A stretch of 64,000 nucleotides of DNA from Pseudooceanicola nanhaiensis (GTDB taxonomy: Bacteria > Pseudomonadota > Alphaproteobacteria > Rhodobacterales > Rhodobacteraceae). The notes below the pieces were generated by a model, which saw only the letters and a program-made list of their open reading frames with translations, did not search any database and was not told where the DNA came from. The stretch spans positions 1-64,000 of the forward strand of contig NZ_JAIUZP010000009.1 in NCBI RefSeq assembly GCF_020171315.1, read 5' to 3'. Positions 16,581 to 24,609 of the stretch are shown one piece after another; within the stretch, counting starts at the first letter, position 1; each line of letters starts with the position of its first letter. The position numbers and the translations under genes are program-made.

Positions 16581-17561
16581 CTATTGCGCCGGCGCGCCGG
16601 AGGAAAGCAGCACCGCCTCGACCCGGCGGTTGCTCTCGCGGCCCGCCTGCGTCGTGTTCGGGGCCAGCGGCGCGAGGAAGCCCACGCCCTCGGCGCTGAC
16701 CTGCCCGGCCTCCGTGCCGTGGGTGCCCAGCAGACGCTCCCGGACCGAGGCCGCGCGGCGCTGCGACAGGGCGATGTTGTTTTCCAGCGAACCCTCGCTG
16801 TCGGTGTGGCCGACGAGGGCCACCCGCCGCGCAGGATCGGCGGCGAGATAGGCCGCAAGCGTGTCGAGCGAGGCATAGGCGCCCTCGCTCAGGTCCGAGG
16901 CGCCAGTGGCGAAGTTCAGATCCGCCAGCACCACATGCCCCGTCTCTTCCAGCCGGACGATCAGCGCGTCGCCGGTCCCGCGTGCCGTGGCGGGCACATC
17001 GGGCGGCGGCAGCGTGGCGCCCGCCGGCGTGATCCGGTCAATCTGGACGTAGCCCGTCAGGCCGGAGCGGGAGGCGATGACCTGCACATGCTCTGGCCCC
17101 TCGGGCCCCTCGCGCTGGGCGGTCAGGACGTGGAAATCGAAGAGGTCGATATACATGTCTGGCGCGGGCGCGACCTCCAGCGCAAAGCGGAAGTCAAAGC
17201 CGCCGCACTGCCGATCCGCGCAGTCGAGCAGCATCTCGTAGCCCGCCGCCTTCATCTGTTCGCGCAGCGGCGCGATCAGCTGGACCACCGTTTCGCCCCG
17301 TGCCTCGACGCGCCAGGCCTCGCGGGTGACGTCGCCTTCCAGCGGCAGCATCGGAACGGCGTGGTCGGCCCAGGGGCCGGTGGGCAGGGCATAGGAGCGA
17401 TCACGCTCCTGCCCGCCCGCGATCATGCGGGCGTTGGTCGGCAGGCTGAAGGCCTGCGCCGCGGCCGCGACAGGGGCCCCGGCCAGCGCCGAGGCAAGCA
17501 GCAGCGCCAGCTGCCGCTTAGCGGGCCAGTGATCAGCGGGCCTGCGAATGATACGCGGCAT
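16581..17561 (-). CDS. OmpA family protein
   Basis: A 326-residue exported protein with a signal peptide (about residues 15-37, LALLLASALAGAPVAAAAQA). Residues ~40-195 have no family I recognise. The C-terminal ~115 residues form an OmpA-like peptidoglycan-binding domain: ADLNFATGASDLSEGAYASL, GHTDSEGSLENNIALSQRRA and a closing ESNRRVE. It would be periplasmic or outer-membrane-associated, holding on to the cell wall. The start overlaps the end of the AhpD-like gene by 29 bases, so it probably ends the transcript from cinA. Confidence 0.85.
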   Translation of the reverse strand: MPRIIRRPADHWPAKRQLALLLASALAGAPVAAAAQAFSLPTNARMIAGGQERDRSYALPTGPWADHAVPMLPLEGDVTREAWRVEARGETVVQLIAPLREQMKAAGYEMLLDCADRQCGGFDFRFALEVAPAPDMYIDLFDFHVLTAQREGPEGPEHVQVIASRSGLTGYVQIDRITPAGATLPPPDVPATARGTGDALIVRLEETGHVVLADLNFATGASDLSEGAYASLDTLAAYLAADPARRVALVGHTDSEGSLENNIALSQRRAASVRERLLGTHGTEAGQVSAEGVGFLAPLAPNTTQAGRESNRRVEAVLLSSGAPAQ

Positions 17562-18099
17562 TCGGCGCCATCTCGGCCGCGGCGGCGACCCGGTTCGTCA
17601 TGTTGAAGAAGCCCGCCACGTTGGCGATGTCCCAGATGTCGCGGTCTTCGAAGCCCGCATTGCGCAGCGCCTGACGGTCGGCCTCCTCGATCCGGTCGGG
17701 CGTCTCGGTCAGCTTGGCCGCGAAGGTGAGCATGGCCTTCTGCGGCGCGGACACCTCGGCGGTGCGCCAGTTCATCACCAGTTGCTCCCCCAGCACGGGA
17801 TTGCCCGACAGGTCGCGCACGGCAGCGCCGTGGGCCGTCAGGCAGTAGAAGCAGCGGTTGATCGAGGAGACGGTGACCGCGATCATCTCGCGTTCCAGCT
17901 TGGTCAGGCGGCTCTCGCCGAGCATCAGCGTGTTGTACATCGCCGCGAAGGCGTCGAACTGCGCGATGTCGACCGTGTGCACCTGCAGGACATTGGGCAC
18001 GAGGCCCAGTTTCTCCTCGCAGATGGCCAGATACTTCGCCGTCCGTTCCGGCAGTGGATCGACCGGTGCAAGGTCAAGCGCGGTCAGTCTCTCGGTCAT
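17533..18099 (-). CDS. AhpD-like peroxidase-related protein
   Basis: A 188-residue carboxymuconolactone decarboxylase/AhpD-fold protein of the peroxidase-related group. The redox motif is NRCFYCLTAH: Cys83, Cys86, His90. LTKLEREMIAVTVSS precedes it and DIANVAGFFNMTNRVA follows, both usual. Such proteins are thought to reduce peroxides via the CxxC pair. The ATG at 18099 is one base after the stop of the GNAT gene, with GGGAGGG inside the end of that gene serving as ribosome site. Confidence 0.85.
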   Translation of the reverse strand: MTERLTALDLAPVDPLPERTAKYLAICEEKLGLVPNVLQVHTVDIAQFDAFAAMYNTLMLGESRLTKLEREMIAVTVSSINRCFYCLTAHGAAVRDLSGNPVLGEQLVMNWRTAEVSAPQKAMLTFAAKLTETPDRIEEADRQALRNAGFEDRDIWDIANVAGFFNMTNRVAAAAEMAPNAAYHSQAR

Positions 18100-18100
18100 C

Positions 18101-18877
18101 TCAGCCCTCCCCGGCAGGTGCCTGACGGTAGTGGTACTGGCCCACCACGTCCATGCCGAGCCGGGTATAGAGCGCATTGGCCGGCGCGTTCCCGCGCGTA
18201 CACAGCAGGGCAAAGGCGGTTGCGCCCTGTTTCGCCGCCCAAGCCGCGCCGTCGATGGTGGCCGCCCGGCCCATGCCGCCCCGGCGGCGGGTCGGCAGCA
18301 CCTCCAGCGCGTGCAGCATGGCGATGCCGTCGTGGATGCCGACGAACCCCACCGCGCCCGGGTCATTGCCCAGACGGCCCAGAAGGCCGGTCTTGGTCCC
18401 CTCCACACGGTGCATCACCGCCAGCCGGTCCGGGCCGATCCCGCCCTCGGCCCAGATCTCCTCCATCAGGGCTAGAGGCTCCCAGATGGTGATGGTGCGG
18501 GCGTCGGTGTCGGGGCGCGGGGCAGAGGCCACGCGGCCGATCGGGGCGCTGTAGATATAGGTCGGATCGACGATGCCGTAGCCGCGCGCCTCCAGCGCCG
18601 CGTCGAGCGCGGCATCGCCCTTGCGGATCATGAAAAGCGGACGCTGACCTGCGGCCGTCATTTCGGCCTCGGCGGCGGCGATGCCCTCGGGGGTGGCCTC
18701 CGGCCCGGCGGTGGCGGCCGAGACGCGCTTGCCGCCGCCCGCCCCGTCGCGCAGCCTATAGCCCGCGCAGGACCAGAGCCGGGCCGCGGGCCAGGTGGCG
18801 TTGAGGGCCGCCAGCAGGGCGGCCTCTTCCGCGTCGGGCGCCGTGGTGCCCGGCCAGTTGTCGAGCAGGGCGCTCAT
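18101..18877 (-). CDS. GNAT family N-acetyltransferase
   Basis: A 258-residue acetyltransferase. The C-terminal third has the GNAT acetyl-CoA loop: LHALEVLPTRRRGGMGRAAT (R/Q-x-x-G-x-G/A), then a helix and LYTRLGMDVVGQYHYR at the end. The N-terminal ~120 residues look like a second, degenerate GNAT half (WPAARLWSCAGYRLRDG). The substrate is unknown. The ATG overlaps the stop of the cinA-like gene by four bases (ATGA), and its stop is one base before the AhpD-like start. Confidence 0.82.
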   Translation of the reverse strand: MSALLDNWPGTTAPDAEEAALLAALNATWPAARLWSCAGYRLRDGAGGGKRVSAATAGPEATPEGIAAAEAEMTAAGQRPLFMIRKGDAALDAALEARGYGIVDPTYIYSAPIGRVASAPRPDTDARTITIWEPLALMEEIWAEGGIGPDRLAVMHRVEGTKTGLLGRLGNDPGAVGFVGIHDGIAMLHALEVLPTRRRGGMGRAATIDGAAWAAKQGATAFALLCTRGNAPANALYTRLGMDVVGQYHYRQAPAGEG

Positions 18878-19599
18878 TCCGGGAACATGTCCGACAGTTT
18901 CGCCATCGCCGCACCAACCAGCGCACCGTCCTGCCCGCGGATCACGATATTCGCGCCATAGGCCCCGTTCTGCTGGAACGGGTAAGAGCCGATGGAGAGA
19001 TCGGGATATTCCTCCGCCAGTTTGCGCAGCGGGCCCGCGATCTCGCCCTCGCCGCGCTGGATGCGCAGGCTTTGGGACAGGAGCGGCTGGCCGCCGGTGA
19101 GCGTCGGCAGGACCGAGGCGACCATCGCCTCGAAGACCGAGGGCACGCCGGCCATGACATGCACGTTCTCGACCGTGAAACCGGGCGCGACGGAGACCGG
19201 GTTCTCGATCAGGCGCGCGCCGTCGGGGATGCGGGCCATGCGCAGCCGGGCCTCGGTCACCTCGGCGCCGGAGCGGGCGTAGTGCGCCTCCAGCAGCTCT
19301 CGGGCGTCGTCGCGCACGTCGATGTGGCGGCGAAAGGCGCGGGCGATGCAATCGGCGGTGATGTCGTCATGGGTCGGGCCGATGCCGCCCGAGGTGAAGA
19401 CATGATCATAGGCATCCGACAGCGCCATGACGTTGCCGATGATGTCCTCCGCCTCGTCCCGGACGAACCGGGCCTCACAGAAGTCGATGCCCATCTTGGT
19501 GAGCTCCTGCGCGAGGTGATGCATGTTGCTGTCGCGGGTGCGGCCCGAGAGGATCTCGTCTCCGATGACCAGCATGGCGGCGGTGGGGTTCTTGGACAT
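18874..19599 (-). CDS. Competence/damage-inducible protein A-like (MoCF-biosynthesis domain)
   Basis: A 241-residue protein of the CinA N-terminal/molybdopterin-binding family. Signatures are MLVIGDEILSGRTRDSN near the start and FTSGGIGPTHDDIT (residues ~65-80). It has only the MoaB/MogA-like domain; the C-terminal nicotinamide-nucleotide amidase domain of full CinA is absent, as is common in this order. The role is probably in nucleotide or pterin-derived metabolite repair. The start follows AAGGAGACGGAA. It is divergent from sfsA, 45 bases away, and leads the tight run cinA-GNAT-ahpD-ompA. Confidence 0.85.
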   Translation of the reverse strand: MSKNPTAAMLVIGDEILSGRTRDSNMHHLAQELTKMGIDFCEARFVRDEAEDIIGNVMALSDAYDHVFTSGGIGPTHDDITADCIARAFRRHIDVRDDARELLEAHYARSGAEVTEARLRMARIPDGARLIENPVSVAPGFTVENVHVMAGVPSVFEAMVASVLPTLTGGQPLLSQSLRIQRGEGEIAGPLRKLAEEYPDLSIGSYPFQQNGAYGANIVIRGQDGALVGAAMAKLSDMFPE

Positions 19600-19644
19600 T
19601 TCCGTCTCCTTGAGTGGGACTTAAGAAGGGTATAGGCCCGGCTC

Positions 19645-20352
19645 ATGCGCTTTCAAACCCCCCTCGTTCCTGCCACCCTGATCCGCCGCTACAAGCGGTT
19701 CCTGGCCGACATCCGCCTTGATGACGGGCGCGAGGTGACGGCCCATTGCGCCAATCCCGGCTCGATGCTGGGGCTGGCCGGGGAGGGCCTGCGCATCTGG
19801 GTGGAGCCGAACGACGACCCCAAGCGCAAGCTGAAATGGGCGTGGAAACTGGTGGATCACGGGGGCGGTCATTTCACGGGCGTGGATACGGCCCTGCCGA
19901 ACCGCGCCCTGAAGCTGGCGCTGACCGCGGGCGAGGTGCCGGGGCTGACGGGCTATGACACCGTGCGGCCCGAACAGCAGTACGGTCAGAACAGCCGCAT
20001 CGACTTCCTGCTTCAAGGCGCGGACCGGCCCGATGCCTATGTCGAGGTGAAATCCGTGACGCTGAGCCGCCAGCCCGGTCTGGCGGAGTTTCCGGACAGC
20101 GTCACCGCGCGGGGCCGCAAGCACCTCGAGGAACTGTCGCTGGTGGCGCAGGGCGGGCAGCGGGCGGTGATGCTTTACCTCGTGCAACGGACGGATGCCA
20201 CGCGCGTCACCCTTGCCGCCGACATCGACCCGGCCTATGCCGCTGCCGCACGGCAGGCCGCAGCGGCCGGCGTGGAGTTCATGGCCCTCGATTGCGCGAT
20301 CACGCCCGAGGAGGTGCGGCTGAACGCGCCGCTGCCCTTCGCGCAGACATGA
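19645..20352 (+). CDS. sfsA: Sugar fermentation stimulation protein SfsA
   Basis: A 235-residue SfsA homologue. Conserved blocks are ANPGSMLGL, NSRIDFLL, YVEVKSVTL and FPDSVTARGRKHLEEL; the E-V-K motif is shared with PD-(D/E)xK nuclease folds. SfsA was first linked to maltose metabolism and binds DNA non-specifically in E. coli; its real role is uncertain. The length is normal. It is followed by map on the same strand after about 100 bases containing a possible promoter. Confidence 0.92.
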   Translation: MRFQTPLVPATLIRRYKRFLADIRLDDGREVTAHCANPGSMLGLAGEGLRIWVEPNDDPKRKLKWAWKLVDHGGGHFTGVDTALPNRALKLALTAGEVPGLTGYDTVRPEQQYGQNSRIDFLLQGADRPDAYVEVKSVTLSRQPGLAEFPDSVTARGRKHLEELSLVAQGGQRAVMLYLVQRTDATRVTLAADIDPAYAAAARQAAAAGVEFMALDCAITPEEVRLNAPLPFAQT

Positions 20353-20395
20353 AACCCCCGCGATGCTGCTCTGCAGCGAAGCCATGCCGGAGCCC

Positions 20396-20423
20396 TTTAA
20401 CATGGGCCTTGGCTGGTTTATAT
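20396..20423 (+). promoter_or_regulatory. Possible sigma-70 promoter of map
   Basis: TTTAAC (20396-20401) and TTATAT (20418-20423) with a 16-base spacer form the only AT-rich promoter-like block between sfsA and map. Confidence 0.35.
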
Positions 20424-20449
20424 ATAAGGGAATTGAACGGAGTACGACG

Positions 20450-21271
20450 TTGGAAACCAAGCATTCAGGACGCATGACCCGGGACGGCATCCGCATCCAC
20501 GAAGAGGCGGATTTCGCTGGCATGCACAAAGCGGGCCGGGTCGCGGCCGAGATCCTCGATGCGCTGCCCGAATTCGTCTTCCCCGGCCAGACGACCGGCG
20601 AGATCGACCGCAAGATCACCGAGATGATCGACGCGCGTCCCGGCGTGGTCTCGGCCACGATCGGCTACAAGGGCTATCAGCACGCCTCCTGCATCTCGGT
20701 GAACCACGTCGTTTGCCACGGTATTCCCGGCGACAAGAAGCTGAAGGACGGCGACATCCTGAACGTCGACGTCACGGTGATCGTGGACGGCTGGTATGGT
20801 GACACCAGCCGCATGTACGTGGCCGGCAAGCTCTCGCGGAAGTCCGAGCGCCTGCTGCAGGTGACCCATGACGCGCTGATGATCGGGCTCGAGACGGTGA
20901 AGCCGGGCAAGACCTTCGGCGACATCGGCCATGCCATCCAGACCTACGTCGAGGCGCAGCGCATGTCCGTGGTGCGCGACTTCTGCGGTCACGGGCTGGG
21001 TCAGGTGTTCCATGCGCCGCCGAACGTGCTGCACTACGGCCGCCCGGGCACCGGTGCCGTGCTGGAGGAAGGCATGTTCTTCACGATCGAGCCGATGGTG
21101 AACCTCGGCCGTCCCGACACCAAGGTGCTTGCCGACGACTGGACGGCCGTGACCCGCGACAAGTCGCTCTCGGCCCAGTACGAACATTCGCTCGGCGTCA
21201 CCGCGGATGGCTGTGACATCTTCACGCTTTCGCCCGCAGGGCTGTTCCACCCGACCTACACGCCGGAGTGA
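20450..21271 (+). CDS. map: Type I methionyl aminopeptidase
   Basis: A 273-residue metallo-aminopeptidase that removes the initiator Met from nascent proteins. The five metal ligands are all present: Asp107, Asp118, His181 (CGHGLG), Glu214 (FTIEPM) and Glu245 (QYEHS), plus the substrate-contact His90 (VVCHG). The TTG at 20450 is chosen because CGGAG lies 7 bases upstream and it gives the short leader before TRDGIRIHE seen in relatives; an ATG at 20474 is the alternative. A strong terminator follows. Confidence 0.95.
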   Translation: METKHSGRMTRDGIRIHEEADFAGMHKAGRVAAEILDALPEFVFPGQTTGEIDRKITEMIDARPGVVSATIGYKGYQHASCISVNHVVCHGIPGDKKLKDGDILNVDVTVIVDGWYGDTSRMYVAGKLSRKSERLLQVTHDALMIGLETVKPGKTFGDIGHAIQTYVEAQRMSVVRDFCGHGLGQVFHAPPNVLHYGRPGTGAVLEEGMFFTIEPMVNLGRPDTKVLADDWTAVTRDKSLSAQYEHSLGVTADGCDIFTLSPAGLFHPTYTPE

Positions 21272-21314
21272 CCGCCTCGCGGCTGCGCCGCCCATGACGG
21301 AAGACCCATGAACA

Positions 21315-21343
21315 GGGCCCGCGCGCATCGCGCGGGCCTTTTT
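21315..21343 (+). terminator. Terminator after map
   Basis: A perfect 10-bp stem GGCCCGCGCG (21316-21325)/CGCGCGGGCC (21329-21338) with loop CAT is followed by TTTTT. Confidence 0.88.
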
Positions 21344-21481
21344 CGTGACCTCCCCGTTTCGGCGGATGTTGTCGCGAAGACTCAGCTTTCGGAATTCGGG
21401 CCGCGCCCGGCCTCGAAAGGGCTGCGCGAGGCGGCCCGCTGGGGCATCCTGTCTGCACGCATTTCTTAACCAGTCTGACCC

Positions 21482-22282
21482 ATGCAGATCGTTTACCTTG
21501 TCCGCTATTCCTTCTTCGGCTCCTCCGGCTGGCGCTCGCCCGCCAGCAAGGACCCCGGGCTGCTGTTCGAGCCGTCCCGGCTGGAAAAGCGGGCGCGGTT
21601 CTTCGAGCAGATCACGCTGGCCAGCCTGCGGGCCCAGACGGATACGGATTTCCACGTCATCGTGCTCTCCTCCGAAGGGATGCCGCGGCGCTTCAAGACG
21701 CAGCTGCGCGAGGCGACGCAGGATGCCCTCGGCCCGCGCGGTCACGTGCTCTTCAACAAGCCCGCGCGCGCCGGCTCGCGGTTCCGGCAGTACCTCCTGC
21801 GCAACCTCGCCGACGCCCCCTTCACCGCGCAGGTCGTGCTGGACGATGACGACGCCGTCGCCACCGATTTCACCGCGACCCTGCGCGCCGAGGCAGACCT
21901 CGCCAGCCGCCAGCTGCTCGGACCGCGGGACTATTGCTTCCTCTCCTTTGCGCGCGGGGTCTCCGGCATCTTCTCGCCGGAGCTGACGGGCCTGCATCAC
22001 CGGGTGAGCCCCTTCACCAACCTCGGACTGACCCTCGTCGCCCCCACGCAGACGGCCCGCAGCCCCTTCTTCGTGGCCCACAAGCGGCTTGCCCCGCGCC
22101 ATCCCGCGCGGCTGATCTACAACCGCAGGCCGCTCTACCTGCGCGCCGTCCATGACACCAACGACAGCCGCGCGCAGGTCGCCGACGATCCGGTCACCGA
22201 GGCGCAGCGTGCGATGGTGCTTGAACGCTTCCCCTTTCTGGCAGAGCTTGAGGCCCAGCCACTCACCGTGGCGGCAGAATAG
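21482..22282 (+). CDS. Putative rhamnosyl transferase (glycosyltransferase)
   Basis: A 266-residue glycosyltransferase. The N-terminus (VYLVRYSFFG) and the stretch LASLRAQTDTDFHVIVLSSE are typical of the putative rhamnosyl transferase family. DDDD at residues 121-124 supplies the metal/sugar-nucleotide (DxD-like) site. It has no membrane segment, so it is cytoplasmic and probably acts on a nucleotide-sugar donor. The acceptor is unknown and no polysaccharide cluster surrounds it. Confidence 0.78.
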   Translation: MQIVYLVRYSFFGSSGWRSPASKDPGLLFEPSRLEKRARFFEQITLASLRAQTDTDFHVIVLSSEGMPRRFKTQLREATQDALGPRGHVLFNKPARAGSRFRQYLLRNLADAPFTAQVVLDDDDAVATDFTATLRAEADLASRQLLGPRDYCFLSFARGVSGIFSPELTGLHHRVSPFTNLGLTLVAPTQTARSPFFVAHKRLAPRHPARLIYNRRPLYLRAVHDTNDSRAQVADDPVTEAQRAMVLERFPFLAELEAQPLTVAAE

Positions 22283-22368
22283 GCAACACGCGTGCCCGCA
22301 GGGCAGGGGGGATGGCAAATCCGCCCCCCGCCTTGCCCGTGCGCTCCCGACAGGGCATAGAACCCCCG

Positions 22369-23016
22369 ATGGCCAAGCAACTCCCCTATCCGGTGATCCG
22401 CGAGATCTTCACCCGCTTTCAGGCGGCGGAGCCCGAACCGAAGGGAGAGCTGGATCATACCAACGCCTATACCCTCGTGGTCGCGGTCGCCCTTTCGGCG
22501 CAGGCCACCGATGCGGGGGTGAACAAGGCCACCCGGGCGCTGTTTCCGATCGCGGACACGCCCGAGAAGATGCTGGCGCTTGGCGAAGAGGGCCTGATCG
22601 AGCACATCAAGACCATCGGGCTCTTCCGCCAGAAGGCGAAGAACGTGATCAAGATGAGCCGTATCCTCGTGGAGGAGTACGGCGGCGAGGTCCCCAATTC
22701 CCGCGCGGCGCTCGAATCCCTGCCGGGCGTGGGCCGCAAGACGGCCAACGTGGTGCTGAACATGTGGTGGCATTACCCGGCGCAGGCGGTGGACACCCAT
22801 ATCTTCCGCCTCGGCAACCGCTCCGGCATCGCGCCGGGCAAGGATGTCGTCGCCGTGGAACGGGCGATCGAGGACAATATCCCCGCCGATTTCCAGCTCC
22901 ATGCGCACCACTGGATGATCCTGCACGGCCGCTACGTCTGCAAGGCGCGCAAGCCGCTCTGCAGCACCTGTCTGATCCGCGATCTCTGTGACTACGAGGA
23001 TAAGAACCTGACATGA
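22369..23016 (+). CDS. nth: Endonuclease III
   Basis: A 215-residue bifunctional DNA glycosylase/AP lyase for oxidised pyrimidines. The helix-hairpin-helix LPGVGRKTA is at residues 118-126 with catalytic Lys124, and Asp142 lies in VDTHIFR. The [4Fe-4S] cluster motif is complete: Cys191, 198, 201 and 207 (C-x6-C-x2-C-x5-C). The start MAKQLPYPVI fits homologues. The stop overlaps the next gene by four bases (ATGA), so the adenosine-kinase-like gene is translationally coupled. Confidence 0.96.
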   Translation: MAKQLPYPVIREIFTRFQAAEPEPKGELDHTNAYTLVVAVALSAQATDAGVNKATRALFPIADTPEKMLALGEEGLIEHIKTIGLFRQKAKNVIKMSRILVEEYGGEVPNSRAALESLPGVGRKTANVVLNMWWHYPAQAVDTHIFRLGNRSGIAPGKDVVAVERAIEDNIPADFQLHAHHWMILHGRYVCKARKPLCSTCLIRDLCDYEDKNLT

Positions 23017-23999
23017 CGACTTACGACCTGGTCGGCATCGGCAACGCCGTCGTCGACGTGATCAGCCAGAGCGACGATGCCTTCCTCGACCGGATGGGCA
23101 TCCAGAAGGGCATCATGCAGCTGGTCGAACAGGACCGCGGCGAAGAGCTCTACGCCGCCATGGAAAACCGCTGGCAGGCGCCGGGCGGCTCTGTCGCCAA
23201 CACGGTGGCCGGTGCGGGCGCGCTCGGTCTCAAGACCGGCTTCATCGGCCGCGTGCGCGATGATGAGCTGGGTGCCTTCTACGCCGAGGGCATGGCCAAG
23301 GACGGCACCGCCTTCGTGAACGCCCCGGTGACGGGCGGCGCGCTGCCCACCTCGCGCTCGATGATCTTCGTCAGCCCCGACGGCGAGCGCTCGATGAACA
23401 CCTACCTCGGCATCTCCTCCGAGGTCGGCCCGGACGACGTGGACGAGGCCGTGGCAGGCGGGGCCAAGCTGCTCTTCCTCGAGGGCTATCTCTACGACAA
23501 GGACAAGGGCAAGGAGGCCTTCACCAAGGCCGCCCGGGCCTGCCGCGACGCGGGCGGCATGGCGGGCATCTCGCTCTCCGATCCCTTCTGCGTCGACCGG
23601 CATCGCGCCGATTTCCGCAAGCTGGTGCAGGAGCTCGACTTCGTCATCGGCAACGAGGAGGAATGGCTCTCGCTCTACGAAAGCGACGACCTCGGCACCG
23701 TGGTGGAAAAGGCCGTCTCCGAGGTGGGCCTGATGGTCTGCACCCGCTCCGGCCACGATGTGCTGCTGGCCCGCGGCGACGAGGAGGTCGTCGTGCCCGT
23801 GACGCCGATCACCCCCGTGGACACCACCGGCGCGGGCGACCAGTTCGCCGCCGGCTTCCTCTACGGTCTCGCCACCGGCGCCTCGCTGGAAACCGCCGGC
23901 AAGATGGGCTGCATCGCCGCCGCCGAGGTGATCTCGCACTACGGCGCGCGCCCCGAGGCCGATGTCATGGCACTCTTCAAGGAGGCCGGCCTCGTCTGA
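23013..23999 (+). CDS. Adenosine kinase-like PfkB family sugar kinase
   Basis: A 328-residue ribokinase-fold enzyme. PfkB signatures are GGSVANTVAGAGALG (first motif) and TPVDTTGAGDQFAAGFLYG (second motif, with the catalytic Asp and anion hole). Relatives are annotated as adenosine kinase and phosphorylate a nucleoside or sugar with ATP. The exact substrate cannot be settled by sequence; ribokinase-like sugars are the alternative. It overlaps nth by four bases and ends at a GC-rich hairpin. Confidence 0.85.
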   Translation: MTTYDLVGIGNAVVDVISQSDDAFLDRMGIQKGIMQLVEQDRGEELYAAMENRWQAPGGSVANTVAGAGALGLKTGFIGRVRDDELGAFYAEGMAKDGTAFVNAPVTGGALPTSRSMIFVSPDGERSMNTYLGISSEVGPDDVDEAVAGGAKLLFLEGYLYDKDKGKEAFTKAARACRDAGGMAGISLSDPFCVDRHRADFRKLVQELDFVIGNEEEWLSLYESDDLGTVVEKAVSEVGLMVCTRSGHDVLLARGDEEVVVPVTPITPVDTTGAGDQFAAGFLYGLATGASLETAGKMGCIAAAEVISHYGARPEADVMALFKEAGLV

Positions 24000-24022
24000 G
24001 CCGCCGGCCCCCTGACACACCA

Positions 24023-24053
24023 AAGGCCGCGCCCCGGGCGCGGCCTTCCTGTT
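24023..24053 (+). terminator. Terminator-like hairpin after the PfkB kinase gene
   Basis: AAGGCCGCGCCC (24023-24034) pairs with GGGCGCGGCCTT (24036-24047) with an almost closed loop. The following run (CCTGTTT) is only weakly U-rich, so termination may be partial. Confidence 0.6.
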
Positions 24054-24067
24054 TCGCGGTCCCCCGC

Positions 24068-24100
24068 ATCCACTGTTCCCAAATATCCCCGCCGGAGGCT
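24068..24100. repeat. GC-rich hairpin repeat, copy B (partial, minus orientation)
   Basis: The 20-base tail ATCCACTGTTCCCAAATATC is identical to that of copy A at 2508. It is followed by CCCGCCGGAGG, but the large G/C stems of the full element are missing or degraded. It sits between the convergent kinase and L,D-transpeptidase genes. Confidence 0.65.
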
Positions 24101-24123
24101 CCCGCCCTCCCGGCGCTGCGCCG

Positions 24124-24609
24124 TCAACCGACTCGGATCACCGTCCCCGGCCGCGCCCGTTCCGCCAGCCACCGCGCGCGGTCCCGCCGGAAGGCGAGGC
24201 AGCCCGCGGTCGGGTAACCCGGTCTGCGCCACTGGTGCAGGAAGATCGCCGAGCCCTTGCCCGGCACGGCGTCCGCGTTCCAGTCCGTGATCATCACGAG
24301 GTCATAGAGCGGGTCCGCCCGGCGCAGTTCCTCGTGCGATCCCGTATAGGGCGCGCGCACCGGCCGGTTGTACTCTGCCCGCGCGGGATCGTCGGACCAG
24401 AGGTCGCCCGGCAGGATCGGCTCGGCCCAGGGGGCGGGACGCGCCATCCGGTCCGGCCGGTACAGCAGCCCCGTCACCGTCCAGAGCCCGCGCGGGCTGG
24501 CCATGTCGCCCTCGCGCTTGTCCGAGGTCTTTCCGCCCCGCCCGATCGTGCAGGGCAGCCAGCGCCCCTCTACCAGAAGGCCGCGATGGCCGAGGATCCA
24601 TGTCGTCAC
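24124..24609 (-). CDS. L,D-transpeptidase family protein (YkuD-like)
   Basis: A 161-residue protein resembling YkuD-type L,D-transpeptidases, which cross-link peptidoglycan or attach proteins to it. The catalytic block is FLHQW (His125) and then PTAGCLAF (Cys137). The usual Ser-His-Gly-Cys is changed here: Thr-Ala-Gly-Cys, so the His just before Gly-Cys is absent. This variant is seen in a small-protein branch of the family. No signal peptide is evident. The GTG start overlaps the ribA stop by four bases (GTGA), an unusual pairing of cell-wall and riboflavin genes. Confidence 0.75.
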   Translation of the reverse strand: MTTWILGHRGLLVEGRWLPCTIGRGGKTSDKREGDMASPRGLWTVTGLLYRPDRMARPAPWAEPILPGDLWSDDPARAEYNRPVRAPYTGSHEELRRADPLYDLVMITDWNADAVPGKGSAIFLHQWRRPGYPTAGCLAFRRDRARWLAERARPGTVIRVG

